From assembly GCA_016125375.1 (NCBI GenBank), contig WGLU01000002.1, forward strand, positions 62,001 through 126,000: a DNA stretch of 64,000 bases. The letters are read 5' to 3'. Shown here one piece after another: positions 9,002-17,635 of this stretch. The position numbers were made by a program, and so were the translations under genes. The number at the start of each line of letters is the position of its first letter. Position 1 is the first letter of the stretch. The stretch is from Pseudomonadota bacterium (GTDB lineage Bacteria > Pseudomonadota > Alphaproteobacteria > UBA1280 > RI-95). The notes beneath the pieces are model-generated. The model saw only the letters and a list, made by a program, of their open reading frames with translations. It made no database searches and was not told the origin of the DNA.

Positions 9002-9899
9002 GTTTCTGATAAGACTCGGGCGCCACTTTGCCCACAGGTGTCATCGCCGGGCCTACAGGCTCAGCCAGCACAAATTTGTATTTACCGATTTGCAAAGCCG
9101 TATCCCCGCTCTGTAGCGGCATGTTGAGGCCCACGAAGGCATGGCCCGGGATGTAAATCATCACAATCCGCATCTTGGGGTAGAGGTTGCGCAGGATAGA
9201 AGCCATGGCAACGGCCTTGCTGTCACAGTCACCCTTATTGGTGGTCAGCAGGTTGATCGGGGTGACAAACCCCGCACCGTTGGAGGTGGTTCTATCCTCC
9301 AGCTTGTCGTACGGGATGTTCTGCAGAAAGGACAGCACGGTATTGATATTATCCCGCTCACTGCGGGAGGGGCGCGCATGGGCCAGGGCCTCTGCCACCG
9401 GGCGCATACGCGGTACATACATGCTGGCAATACGCTTGTGGTCCGGCATGATGGAATGGTCGCTGATTTTGGTATAAAGGTTCGCGTCTATAAACGTATC
9501 CATCGCCTTTTGGCGCAGCGCCTTGATATCGGAAATCTGTTTGTCGAAAGCAGCCTTGTCCAAGGTTGCGGAGGTGAATTTTACACCGCCGTTTTCTTCA
9601 CTCATCTGCACGTTTGGATTTGTGTGTGTATCGTTATAGGCTTTGATGACAGCTTTCACGTAATCGTTGGCGGCCTGATTATCGAACTCCTTAAAATCCT
9701 GTGCCGACACATCCACATTGTTCCGTGGCAGGCGGAAGAAAGCATTGATGGGCTTACCGTCAAACCCCATCCAGCCAAAACGGTAGGTAACGACACGGGC
9801 ATCGCCGTAAACCTTAAAGTCTGTCTGCTGCGCATGGGCAACAAGCGGCGCACAGGCCGTCAACAAAAACACAGATGCCCACCTTGCGAGCACAGCCAT
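8961..9899 (-). CDS. periplasmic transglutaminase-like protein
   Basis: 312 residues. A signal peptide (cut after AHA, about residue 23) is followed by an unknown N-terminal region and a transglutaminase-type core near the C-terminus: cysteine in NKGDCDSKAVAMASIL, histidine in IPGHAFVGLN, and an acidic partner in LAEPVGPAM. That is the Cys-His-Asp/Glu layout of papain-like transglutaminase-fold proteases or crosslinkers. It follows the M23-like gene by 29 bases on the same strand, so they probably form one cell-envelope operon. It differs from the LapG-type protein at 55002. Confidence 0.75.
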   Translation of the reverse strand: MAVLARWASVFLLTACAPLVAHAQQTDFKVYGDARVVTYRFGWMGFDGKPINAFFRLPRNNVDVSAQDFKEFDNQAANDYVKAVIKAYNDTHTNPNVQMSEENGGVKFTSATLDKAAFDKQISDIKALRQKAMDTFIDANLYTKISDHSIMPDHKRIASMYVPRMRPVAEALAHARPSRSERDNINTVLSFLQNIPYDKLEDRTTSNGAGFVTPINLLTTNKGDCDSKAVAMASILRNLYPKMRIVMIYIPGHAFVGLNMPLQSGDTALQIGKYKFVLAEPVGPAMTPVGKVAPESYQKLSQYQFSYQEVPF

Positions 9900-9928
9900 G
9901 CCTGTTTCCCTCTTTTTGTTAGCGGGGT

Positions 9929-11017
9929 CTACTCTTTATGACCGTGTGTATTAGCGCCGTGACCTACAACAGGCTCAGCCTCTGTTGTTGGGGAAACCTC
10001 CGTGGTTGCAGAGGCCTCATGGGCCGGTTCCTCGGCGGTAATGGAGGTGAAGAAGCTGTGGCGCAGGACCTCTTCCCCGTCGCGCACCAGTGTGTAGATT
10101 GCCTGCCATCGCCCTTCCTGCAACCCCTTGGGCGCGGGTGCATTAATGGCTGTAAACCAGTACGGGAAGTCCTTGCCGTAGGTTTTGTCCCGCTTAAAAA
10201 ATACCGTGTCCTTAGGCGTTAGGATGCTAAACGTTTCCTTATCGCCGGACTGAATGCCGTACATACGCACCCAGGCAGATATCTGACGCGCATCCGGACT
10301 CAGCCACTCCTGACCGGAGGTGACGTCCTTTTCCACTTCATAAGGCCTTGGGATGGCGCGGGCAAAACCGCTGGTCATAACCCCGGCAGGCAGGTAGGGC
10401 ACGGATGCCTTCCACAGGCTACGGTCACGCCCCGTAAAGCAGGGCTTTTTACTTTCCAGCAACTGATTGGAGAACGGATCCAGCGGCTGGTCGCCCTTGT
10501 ACACATAGAATGCAAACTTTGGTACAGAGGTAGCGCCCGAACTGCCCGTTTTGCCCAGCGGCGTTCCCGCCTCCACCACCTGACCGGCTTCCACACTCAC
10601 AGAGCCCTGCATCATGTGGCAATAACGGGTTTCGTAATCCCCGATGTGACGGATGCGTACCTCGTTCCCGCAGGCGTATTTGCCTCTGGGGTGCATGTGC
10701 TTGGTATCGGTAACCTTGTTCTGCACCAGAATAACCCGACCTGCCGCGGCAGCGACAACCTGCTGCCCGACCGCGTGGGCCGTGTCGGTAAAAATAACTT
10801 CGGTTGCCGTCTGGCCGTCCTGGGTGCGTTTACCGCAGCCGTAGTCGACAGAGCCGCCCTCTTTCTCCCCCGCATTCAGGTCAGGGTAGCGGTCAATGAA
10901 GCAATCCACGTTCGGGATGCACTTGAGCGGCCAATCCATAGCAAATCTGGGCTGGGCCGACTGGGCCGCAGCAAGGGACGGGAGCAAAAGCAGAACAGGC
11001 ATTATTATTTTTTTCAT
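9929..11017 (-). CDS. secreted M23/LytM-fold protein, probably inactive
   Basis: 362 residues from the ATG at 11017 (MKKIIMPVLLLLPSLAAA is a signal peptide); the open frame continues upstream to 11395 but crosses a terminator and another gene. Residues about 55-185 follow the LytM beta-sandwich: VVAAAAGRVILV, CGNEVRIRHIGDYETRYCHM, VVEAGTPLGKTGSSG. The final zinc motif HLHFE is replaced by KFAFY and the first HxxxD is absent, so zinc hydrolysis is unlikely. Such degenerate LytM proteins (EnvC, NlpD) activate amidases. A C-terminal domain (about 215-330) is unrecognised. The next gene encodes a transglutaminase-like protein. Confidence 0.75.
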   Translation of the reverse strand: MKKIIMPVLLLLPSLAAAQSAQPRFAMDWPLKCIPNVDCFIDRYPDLNAGEKEGGSVDYGCGKRTQDGQTATEVIFTDTAHAVGQQVVAAAAGRVILVQNKVTDTKHMHPRGKYACGNEVRIRHIGDYETRYCHMMQGSVSVEAGQVVEAGTPLGKTGSSGATSVPKFAFYVYKGDQPLDPFSNQLLESKKPCFTGRDRSLWKASVPYLPAGVMTSGFARAIPRPYEVEKDVTSGQEWLSPDARQISAWVRMYGIQSGDKETFSILTPKDTVFFKRDKTYGKDFPYWFTAINAPAPKGLQEGRWQAIYTLVRDGEEVLRHSFFTSITAEEPAHEASATTEVSPTTEAEPVVGHGANTHGHKE

Positions 11018-11061
11018 GCCCTTAACATTAAGCACAAAGCCGCCCGCCTGCAAGCAGACAC

Positions 11062-11090
11062 AAAAAAAATGCACCCCCTTGCGGGGGTGC
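11062..11090 (-). terminator. terminator between the 58-residue gene and the M23-like gene
   Basis: Minus-strand stem GCACCCCC/GGGGGTGC (11083-11090 and 11071-11078) with a 4-base loop, followed by T8. Confidence 0.9.
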
Positions 11091-11112
11091 CTCCGGTTGG
11101 GGTGACTGCCTT

Positions 11113-11289
11113 TTACCGATCCCGGTACTCGGAACCGATCTGGCCGGCGAAGCGGCGCATCGCATCGAGCTTGTAGGACGGGACCGCATGGGCGGTGCCA
11201 CGACCGAACTCGTTGCAGTGACGCACAACGACTTGCGGCTCGCGATGATCGGTGGTCGGGGTACGGGTGGTGTTGGTGTTGGTGGTCAT
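11113..11289 (-). CDS. 58-residue protein of unknown function
   Basis: A small polar protein starting MTTNTNTTRTPTTDH and continuing VVVRHCNEFGRGTAHAVPSYKLDAMRRFAG. The ATG at 11289 has GGAG about 9 bases ahead and the stop is followed within 25 bases by a strong terminator, which marks a real small gene. The N-terminal 15 residues are Thr/Asn-rich and probably disordered. A longer frame reaches 11367, but without a ribosome site. No family is recognised. Confidence 0.6.
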   Translation of the reverse strand: MTTNTNTTRTPTTDHREPQVVVRHCNEFGRGTAHAVPSYKLDAMRRFAGQIGSEYRDR

Positions 11290-11450
11290 AGTCGGTAACT
11301 CCAGTGAAAGAAGAGAAAGGCAGGTGTGCAAACGCCAAGGGCGCAGCCGAGGGATTTGAGATATCAAACGAAAGACCCAAAGGGCGATGGCACATTCCTG
11401 TACTTTAACATCTGATGCGCCTTTACCCGGCAGTCAACCCCTGAACGCAA

Positions 11451-11481
11451 GAAAACCCGCCGCACAAGGCGGCGGGTTTTC
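11451..11481 (-). terminator. bidirectional-looking terminator
   Basis: A 13-bp perfect stem (11451-11463 and 11469-11481) with a 5-base loop and AAAA/TTTT at its base. It lies 12 bases past the stop of the membrane protein at 11493. Confidence 0.8.
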
Positions 11482-11492
11482 ACGTTTATCTA

Positions 11493-12521
11493 TCAGAGCG
11501 GTGCCCGCAGGCGCAGCTCGATGAGGGTCTGCATCCGCTGGGGCAGCACGCGCCGCAAGCGGGCCATGATGGCCTGCTCGTTGCGGTACCATTGCATACC
11601 CAGCCAAATGACGCCGAAGGCCAGCGCCACCAGAATCACAGCGGCGCCCAGCAGGCTGGTAACCATCTGCGACACGAGGTACACGAGGTAGATGCCCACA
11701 CCGATGCTACCGTAAACGGCAACCATACGGCGCGCCAGCATGCCACCACCCAGCACCATCAGGGCCGAGAACACGGCGAACAGGAGCTTGCCGCCCTCGC
11801 CGCCGTCCCAAAGCAGGCTGAGGCCGCCCAGAACAGCCGTGGCTGCAACGATATAGCCCCACCAGGACAGATCCTTGCCGGTACCGACGGAGCGCATGTC
11901 GAGCCAGATGGACAGACCGAACACGCCCACGCCGTACAGCGCGGTAATGCCACGGAGCGTATCGCTCATGAAGAGGATGTCGCCGCCGCCGCTCACGTCC
12001 ATCAGCATCAGCCACGCGCTGACCAGCACAGGCAGAAGCTGCAAGGGTTCCCGCACCAAGCGGAACATGACCATGCCCATGCCGAATGCCGTCAGCTCAA
12101 TGGCCCATGCGCGCAGATCGGCGCCTGTGCCGCTGTAGCCGGCATCCCACAGGCCCATCATGTTTTGGACCGCGAAGATGAGGAATGGCAGCGTCAGCAC
12201 CGGAAGCACGGCGACCACACTGGTGGCCACAGCCATGCCCTCGCGGGCCTTGAAGCGGTTGACCAGCGCCATGAAGCCGCCGGTGTAGAGCACGGACAGA
12301 ACAGCCATGCCACCCCAGCCGAAGCTATCGAAGCTGGCGGCCATCAGCACAACCATGGCCAGCATGGCCAGAGCGCCGCCGCCGTAGAAGAGCACGTTGC
12401 TCATGGCGGAACCGCCCGATGCGGGAGCGGTCTCGCGGGAGAGCGCTTCCAGCTGTTTGCGCTGCTCGTCGGTGATGATGCCGCGGGCAACGCCAGTCTG
12501 CAGAAGTTTGAAGAGGTTCAT
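11493..12521 (-). CDS. polytopic inner-membrane protein (DUF2157-like)
   Basis: 342 residues. A short soluble N-terminus (MNLFKLLQTGVARGIITDEQRKQLEAL) is followed from about residue 40 by ten or so hydrophobic helices. The short EQ-containing helix before a long membrane domain recalls the DUF2157 family, whose role is unknown. Positive residues cluster at the very C-terminus (ARLRRVLPQRMQTLIELRLR), which should be cytoplasmic. It stands alone and has its own terminator. Confidence 0.7.
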   Translation of the reverse strand: MNLFKLLQTGVARGIITDEQRKQLEALSRETAPASGGSAMSNVLFYGGGALAMLAMVVLMAASFDSFGWGGMAVLSVLYTGGFMALVNRFKAREGMAVATSVVAVLPVLTLPFLIFAVQNMMGLWDAGYSGTGADLRAWAIELTAFGMGMVMFRLVREPLQLLPVLVSAWLMLMDVSGGGDILFMSDTLRGITALYGVGVFGLSIWLDMRSVGTGKDLSWWGYIVAATAVLGGLSLLWDGGEGGKLLFAVFSALMVLGGGMLARRMVAVYGSIGVGIYLVYLVSQMVTSLLGAAVILVALAFGVIWLGMQWYRNEQAIMARLRRVLPQRMQTLIELRLRAPL

Positions 12522-12708
12522 CGGAATCTCCGGTGAATCGAAAGGTGTATGCTCAAAAAGGGAAGGAAATGCAATGGCGCAGTTATAGGGGACAAAACGG
12601 TCGTATACAAGTTTTTTGACCTATACCGCCAAGAGGTGTATGAATGACTTTGTCATTTGTTACCTCTTCTATCTTTTATCCTTTCCTTCTGGAAAGAGGA
12701 TTCACTCC

Positions 12709-13221
12709 ATGTCGTTCGAGGATCAACCCGCCCCCCGTTGGGTGGTGTGGTGCTTGTATCTTGCAGGCGCCGCGCTTTTTCTTGGCGTCATATTGACGGT
12801 CGTTCAGGGTGTGCGGGAAGCCGCCAACACCACGGTGGAAACCGTCAGCAAGACCGACACCATCACCATCGCCGGCCTCAAGGCCGAGCGCACCGCCAGC
12901 GTGGAGCAGACCACACGCAGCGACGACGCATCCCTCAACCGGAGCCTTGTCCTGAACGTGGACAGCCTGACACTGACCAATACCAGTACTGCCCCGCTGG
13001 TGGTCCGCGCGGTGGACTACGCCTATCGCGGTGCCGAAAACACTGTCTGGATGGCCACCCTCACGCCGGGGCAAAAACTGGTTCTGACCAATCCGTGCGG
13101 CAAATACGAGTTCAGGAAGAACAGCTGCCTGTCCTTCTACATCACCGGCACGGACGGTGCCCCGCTGGGGTTCCTGCCACTGTCCTTCCCCGAGTCCCCG
13201 CTCCCCGCGGTGACCGAATAA
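12709..13221 (+). CDS. membrane-anchored protein, paralogue of the next gene
   Basis: 170 residues from ATG 12709, with AAAGAGGA 9 bases ahead. One N-terminal helix (VVWCLYLAGAALFLGVILTVV) anchors an external domain. The C-terminal 90 residues share a pattern with the protein at 13384: LTNT-T-VVR, then AENT-W...L-PG, then a cysteine, then FYIT-T/D-GA-L-FLP. This looks like a small beta-sandwich with a disulfide. Function unknown. It ends at its own terminator, so it is a separate unit from its paralogue. Confidence 0.7.
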   Translation: MSFEDQPAPRWVVWCLYLAGAALFLGVILTVVQGVREAANTTVETVSKTDTITIAGLKAERTASVEQTTRSDDASLNRSLVLNVDSLTLTNTSTAPLVVRAVDYAYRGAENTVWMATLTPGQKLVLTNPCGKYEFRKNSCLSFYITGTDGAPLGFLPLSFPESPLPAVTE

Positions 13222-13225
13222 CGCC

Positions 13226-13253
13226 AAACGCCCCCGCGAGGGGGCGTTTTTTT
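13226..13253 (+). terminator. Rho-independent terminator
   Basis: AAACGCCCCC-GCGA-GGGGGCGTTT followed by more T. The core is identical to the terminator at 22394. Confidence 0.92.
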
Positions 13254-13383
13254 GTGCTCTCCGATAGGGGTTGACAGGTCGCGCTGGGGGGCGTACCCCT
13301 GTTGTATAGGCATTCATGCCATCTGACTTACGTTTTTGTTCCCTGATTCCCCATTTTGAGCGCTCGGTCAAAGGATGACGTCC

Positions 13384-14175
13384 ATGAGCGAGAAGACAAA
13401 CAACAAACCGCACACGGACCTGTCCCGTGTCAGTTGGGGCATGGCAGTTTACGTGCTGTTCGTGTCCCTTACCTTTCTGTCGATACTTCTGGTGATACCT
13501 CACCTGTTGTTCTCGACCCTTATGGTCGTGGGCGTTGCCGGCCAGTACCTGGTTGCAGGCCTGCGTCATTTCAACCTCCTGCCGGGACGTGCTGTAGGCT
13601 GGTTCTACGGGTTGCTTGCTGCCGCGACAACCGTGGTTGCCGTGCATCTGATGATCAGCCAACCTGAGGCGGTGACGTTCTTCGGCGTCGGCCTATCCCT
13701 GATGCTGCTGTTCACGACCGGTATAAGCGCCGAGTTCCTGTTCGCACAGAGCGGACTGGCATCGATCTGGCACGAACGGACGGTCGAATCGACGTTCGGC
13801 GCCGTCAAAGCCGTCCGTTCGGACATGGTGCAGTCGCCCTATGCCGAAAAGGACGCGGCCCAGCCCAGCATCACCAAGGTCGGCGAGGTCACGCGCTTCT
13901 GCCTGACCAATACCGGCACCGACGAAGTGGTCGTCCGCTGCATCATCTTCACCAAGATGTTCCGTCCCGCCGGCAAGTACCAGGAGTACATGGGCACGGC
14001 GGAAAACACCTGTTGGGTCAAGAACCTTGCCCCGGGCAAGAGCATCAACCTGACCTACGACACGCGCGAGGCAGGTGAACAGGCGTGGAAGTGCGCCTTC
14101 TACATCACCGACAAGCAGGGTGCCCTGCTGGCCTTCATTCCGGTCACGTTGAAGCACGGCCCCGAGCCCGCGTAA
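13384..14175 (+). CDS. membrane protein with paralogous C-terminal domain
   Basis: 263 residues from ATG 13384, preferred over 13375 because AAGGA then has normal spacing. Three or four helices (about 20-125) precede a C-terminal domain (about 165-260) that repeats the pattern of the protein at 12709: RFCLTNTGTDEVVVRCIIF, GTAENTCWVKNLAPGK, KCAFYITDKQGALLAFIP. The external domain was therefore duplicated and joined to a different membrane part. A TTGACAGG sequence lies at 13271, without a good -10 box. Function unknown. Confidence 0.7.
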   Translation: MSEKTNNKPHTDLSRVSWGMAVYVLFVSLTFLSILLVIPHLLFSTLMVVGVAGQYLVAGLRHFNLLPGRAVGWFYGLLAAATTVVAVHLMISQPEAVTFFGVGLSLMLLFTTGISAEFLFAQSGLASIWHERTVESTFGAVKAVRSDMVQSPYAEKDAAQPSITKVGEVTRFCLTNTGTDEVVVRCIIFTKMFRPAGKYQEYMGTAENTCWVKNLAPGKSINLTYDTREAGEQAWKCAFYITDKQGALLAFIPVTLKHGPEPA

Positions 14176-14186
14176 CCGACACAAGC

Positions 14187-14214
14187 GAAACGCCCCCAGA
14201 AGGGGGCGTTTTTC
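14187..14214. terminator. bidirectional terminator between convergent genes
   Basis: GAAACGCCCCC-AGAA-GGGGGCGTTTTTC, 11-bp stem. It lies between the stops at 14175 (plus) and 14218 (minus) and can serve both. Confidence 0.88.
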
Positions 14215-14217
14215 GTT

Positions 14218-16029
14218 TCAGGCGCTCATGCCCTGCTGCATGGCCTCCAGCTCGGCCCAGCGGGCGTAGAGCGTATCCACCCGTTCCTGCGCGGCACCCA
14301 AGGCGGCGCAGTAGTCGGTAAAGGCTTGGCCGGCGGTGGCGTCGACCGGGTTGTTCTGGAGGGTTTCCAGTTCGGTTTCTGCCTCCAGAATCGTTTGCTC
14401 CATCAGGTCGAACTCGCGCTGGAGCTTGTAGGTAAGTTTTACCTTTTCTTTTTTTACTTCAGTTTGTTGTTCTTCTTTATTAACGTCTTTCTTTATCTCT
14501 TTTTTAGGTGCTAGCGTCGCCTTCTGGTCGGCCTGCCACTGGGCAAGGTCGGCATAGGCCGTTGCCGTGCCCTTGCCGTCAAGCGCCAGCAGCACGGTGG
14601 AAACACGGTCGAGCATCTCCCTGTCGTGGGTCACCAGAACAACAGCACCGGGGAAGGTCACCAGCGCGTCTTCCAGCACCTCGATGGACGGAATATCCAA
14701 GTCGTTGGTCGGTTCGTCCAGCAACAGCACATCGGCGGACTCCAACATCAGTCGTCCAATCAGAATGCGCGCCTGCTCCCCGCCGGAAAGCCGTTTAACC
14801 GCAGCTTGCAACTGGTCGCTGCGGAACCGCAGCCGCTTGGCCCAACTGGCCACGTGAATCAGCTCGTCCCGGTAAATCACCGCGTCACCACCGCTGGGGG
14901 CAAGCGCCTGCCGCAGGGTTTGCTCCGGGTCGAGGAGCTGGCGGTTCTGGTCGAAGGTGGCAATACGCACACCGCGCGCCAGCGTCACCGTGCCCATTGT
15001 CGGTGCGTCCATCGCGCCAATCAGCCTGAGCAGGCTGGACTTGCCGCTGCCGTTACGCCCCAGCAGGCCGAGGCGCATCCCTGGCTTAAGCGTTAAATCA
15101 AGTCCTTTGAACAAGCATTTGTCGTCAAAAGATTTTTCTACATTGTGCAAGACGACAAGACGCTTGGTTTTACGCTCCGTATCCTCGAACTCAATCTCGA
15201 CCTTTTTAGCCTCTTTGGTGCGGGACTTAAGGCCGCTAAGCTCCTCCTGCAGGCGCAGGGTCTCTTTAATACGGGCGGTCTGTTTGGTGGTACGCGCTTT
15301 GACGCCGGCCTTGAGCCACTCCACCTCGCGGCGGACTTTATTGGCCAGATTGTCACGCCGTATCTGCTGTGTTTCCAGATAGCCGTCGCGCTGTTCCATA
15401 AACGCCGTGTAGGGCACGTCCTGCGCGTAGAGGCTACCCTCGAAGCAGTCATTAATCTCCATCGTGCGGGTGGTCACGCTGTTGAGGAACGCCCGGTCGT
15501 GGGAGATGACCACAAAGGCAAAACTGGCAGATTTAAGGGTATCCTCCAGCCACCAGATGCCGTCCATATCCAAGTGGTTGGTCGGCTCGTCGAGCAGCAG
15601 AATATCCGGTTCCCTGGCCAGTTGCGCGGCAATGGCCAGACGCTTGCGCCACCCGCCGGAGAGGGTTTGCACCCGCTGGCCCATATCCGCAAAGCCGATA
15701 CGCCCCAACCATACTTGAGCAGCGGCCAGCTTGGCAGCCTCGTCCAGCGGTTCGTCCGCCAGCAGTTTGAGGGCGGCCTCCAGCACGGTATCGGCATCGT
15801 TGAAGGATTCGGCCTGCGCCAGATAGACCAGCTTGGTACCCTTACGCACCTCGACCTGACCGTCATCGGCATGTTCCATACCGGCTAGAATCTTCAGCAG
15901 CGTGGACTTGCCCACACCATTCGGGCCGATAAGCCCCACCTTGTCGCGCGGATGCAGGGTAAAGGAAACACCCTCGAACAGGGTGCGGTCACCGAGCGAC
16001 TTGGAAACACTTTGGCAGGTCAGCAACAT
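14218..16029 (-). CDS. uup: ABC-F family ATPase, Uup type
   Basis: 603 residues with two ABC domains and no membrane part. Domain 1 has GPNGVGKST, LSGGWRKR and ILLLDEPTNHLD; domain 2 has GRNGSGKSS, LSGGEQAR and VLLLDEPTNDLD. A charged interdomain linker (about 235-300) and a Lys/Glu-rich coiled-coil C-terminus (from about 515, KKEIKKDVNKEEQQ) fit Uup. ABC-F proteins act on the ribosome, and Uup has also been tied to DNA transposon excision and Holliday-junction binding. ATG at 16029. It converges on the gene at 13384. Confidence 0.9.
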   Translation of the reverse strand: MLLTCQSVSKSLGDRTLFEGVSFTLHPRDKVGLIGPNGVGKSTLLKILAGMEHADDGQVEVRKGTKLVYLAQAESFNDADTVLEAALKLLADEPLDEAAKLAAAQVWLGRIGFADMGQRVQTLSGGWRKRLAIAAQLAREPDILLLDEPTNHLDMDGIWWLEDTLKSASFAFVVISHDRAFLNSVTTRTMEINDCFEGSLYAQDVPYTAFMEQRDGYLETQQIRRDNLANKVRREVEWLKAGVKARTTKQTARIKETLRLQEELSGLKSRTKEAKKVEIEFEDTERKTKRLVVLHNVEKSFDDKCLFKGLDLTLKPGMRLGLLGRNGSGKSSLLRLIGAMDAPTMGTVTLARGVRIATFDQNRQLLDPEQTLRQALAPSGGDAVIYRDELIHVASWAKRLRFRSDQLQAAVKRLSGGEQARILIGRLMLESADVLLLDEPTNDLDIPSIEVLEDALVTFPGAVVLVTHDREMLDRVSTVLLALDGKGTATAYADLAQWQADQKATLAPKKEIKKDVNKEEQQTEVKKEKVKLTYKLQREFDLMEQTILEAETELETLQNNPVDATAGQAFTDYCAALGAAQERVDTLYARWAELEAMQQGMSA

Positions 16030-16101
16030 GGGTACGGGTCTTCATCTCAATCTTGTGTGGGCGCATTGTGCGCAAGCGCCTGCCTGCTGTAAAGGGACAA
16101 A

Positions 16102-16995
16102 TTAGCCGATGGCCTTGCCGAATGTGGTGCCCAGCAGCTCGAACTCCTTCCGCCGCAGGCTAGAGGCCCGCCATGCCAGCCCCAACTGGCGGCGCACCGT
16201 AGAGCCGACAACGGGGCGCACGGTATATCCCTCCTCTGACGCGCGGCGCGCGGCACAGGCCGGCAGCAGGGTAATGCCTGCGCCTTGTGCAACCATCTGC
16301 TTGAGGGTTTCCAAACTGGTGGCGCTAAAGTCCACGTTGCCCGGCACCTTGCCTGCACGGTGGCAGACCTCCAGCGCATGGTCTCGCAGGCAGTGGCCAT
16401 CCGCCAGCAGGAGCAACCGCTCGCCGAGAATATCCTCGACCGTCAGGCCGGATTTTTTCAACAGCGCGTGCCCGTTCGGCAGGGCGACCATAAAAGGTTC
16501 CTCCGCTACGGCCAGCGTGCGCATGCCGTCTGTCCCGTCCACGGGCAGGGCAAGGAAGGCGATATCCAGCTTGCCTTCGGCGACCATATCCAGCAACTCA
16601 TGGGTTTTAGCCTCGGTCAGCGCCAGTTGCAGGTGGGGATAATCCTTGCGCACGGCCGCCACGACCTGTGGTAACAGGTACGGCCCGATGGTGGGAATAA
16701 CGCCCACATTCAAACGGCCTTCCAGCGGCTTGCCGACGGTATGGGCAAAATCGGTCAGCTCCTGCCGCAGGGTCAGCATCTGGCGGGCGCGGGTGTAGAC
16801 CTCCTGCCCTTCGGGCGTAACCAGAAAATGCTTCCGCTGGCGCTCGATAAGCGAAAAGCCCAGCGCCTCTTCGAGCTGCTTTATCTGGTGGCTCATGTTG
16901 GGCTGGGTAATGGCACTGGCCTCGGCCGCCGCGCTAAAGCTGCGATGGTCCACAAGGGCGACGAAGTACTGGAGCTGTCTGAAGGTAATATCCAT
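16102..16995 (-). CDS. oxyR: peroxide-sensing LysR-type regulator OxyR
   Basis: 297 residues. The N-terminal winged helix (about 1-60: RQLQYFVALVDHRSFSAAAEA, NMSHQIKQLEEALGFSLIER) is LysR type. The effector domain contains ADGHCLRDHALEVCHRAG, with C202 and C211 at the positions of E. coli OxyR C199 and C208, the peroxide-sensing disulfide pair. Oxidation should activate transcription of antioxidant genes. It lies divergently from the ahpC region 640 bases away, with one small gene between. A perfect inverted repeat covers its start codon, which suggests autorepression. Confidence 0.92.
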   Translation of the reverse strand: MDITFRQLQYFVALVDHRSFSAAAEASAITQPNMSHQIKQLEEALGFSLIERQRKHFLVTPEGQEVYTRARQMLTLRQELTDFAHTVGKPLEGRLNVGVIPTIGPYLLPQVVAAVRKDYPHLQLALTEAKTHELLDMVAEGKLDIAFLALPVDGTDGMRTLAVAEEPFMVALPNGHALLKKSGLTVEDILGERLLLLADGHCLRDHALEVCHRAGKVPGNVDFSATSLETLKQMVAQGAGITLLPACAARRASEEGYTVRPVVGSTVRRQLGLAWRASSLRRKEFELLGTTFGKAIG

Positions 16996-17013
16996 AACTG
17001 TAATTTATGGATA
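16989..17013. promoter_or_regulatory. candidate OxyR operator over the oxyR start codon
   Basis: Perfect 9-bp inverted repeat TATCCATAA-N7-TTATGGATA. The inner ATAA-N7-TTAT has the size and symmetry of a LysR-type box, close to the OxyR half-site pattern ATAG...CTAT. The left arm includes the oxyR start codon (16993-16995), so binding here would repress oxyR. The sequence downstream to 17030 is AT-rich. Confidence 0.6.
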
Positions 17014-17214
17014 ATCTAGATATATATCAAGAAAACACTCACACTACGGCTATTGAAACTGTTTGAAAGGCACATTATGTCTCTTGCTGAATCCGTTCTT
17101 TTGATTCCGTTTTTGATGCGCCCCTGCGGCTGAGTAGAGTATCTGCGTCCCCATTGGTAAAGGGCCGCCCATGTGCCTACCCTCCTCCACTCTCTCCGAA
17201 CCCAGGAGCCTAAC

Positions 17215-17463
17215 ATGTTCGTTATTCCCGCAGCTCTGATTATAATCAGTGCACTCTCCCTCGCCACGGCTACCGTGATGTACCATCAGGCTTTTGCCAC
17301 CGAAGCGGTACTGCGCAGCCTGCCGAATATGACCGATGAACAGATTACCACCAAGCTGGAGCTTCTGAAGCAACCCGCTCGCTTTGCCACTCGTGTGGTA
17401 TACCTCAGCTCTGCTGCTGCTTCGGCCGCATTCATCATCCTTGGCCTATTCGGCCATTTGTAA
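17215..17463 (+). CDS. small two-helix membrane protein
   Basis: 82 residues from ATG 17215, with AGGAG 7 bases ahead. Helix 1 (about 3-22, VIPAALIIISALSLATATVM) and helix 2 (about 61-80, VVYLSSAAASAAFIILGLFG) flank a short polar segment (LPNMTDEQITTKLELLKQP). No family is recognised. It lies between oxyR and ahpC and ends at a strong terminator, so it is its own unit; a link to peroxide stress is only suggested by position. Confidence 0.65.
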   Translation: MFVIPAALIIISALSLATATVMYHQAFATEAVLRSLPNMTDEQITTKLELLKQPARFATRVVYLSSAAASAAFIILGLFGHL

Positions 17464-17474
17464 CTTTTTACGAG

Positions 17475-17503
17475 CACCCCCGCGTCTGCGGGGGTGTTTT
17501 TTT
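17475..17503 (+). terminator. Rho-independent terminator
   Basis: CACCCCCGC-GTCT-GCGGGGGTG and seven T; it follows the small membrane protein gene. Confidence 0.93.
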
Positions 17504-17635
17504 GATAACTTTTATTTATACAAAATATGCGGATAATCAATTTTATTTTATACATCCCCATCGCCAGACTAATCCTGTAGGCAAGAGATGCCTGAGAGAA
17601 ATCAGATTCATCCGACGAAACAGGAGATAACAACC

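Noticed and set aside
10616-11395. Upstream extension of the M23-like frame to 11395
   Set aside because: The extension crosses a terminator and the 58-residue gene; the signal peptide starts at 11017.
17575-17635. Possible riboswitch in the ahpC leader (GCCTGAGAG and small hairpins)
   Set aside because: Neither the TPP core nor the glycine aptamer core is present; only two short local hairpins are seen.
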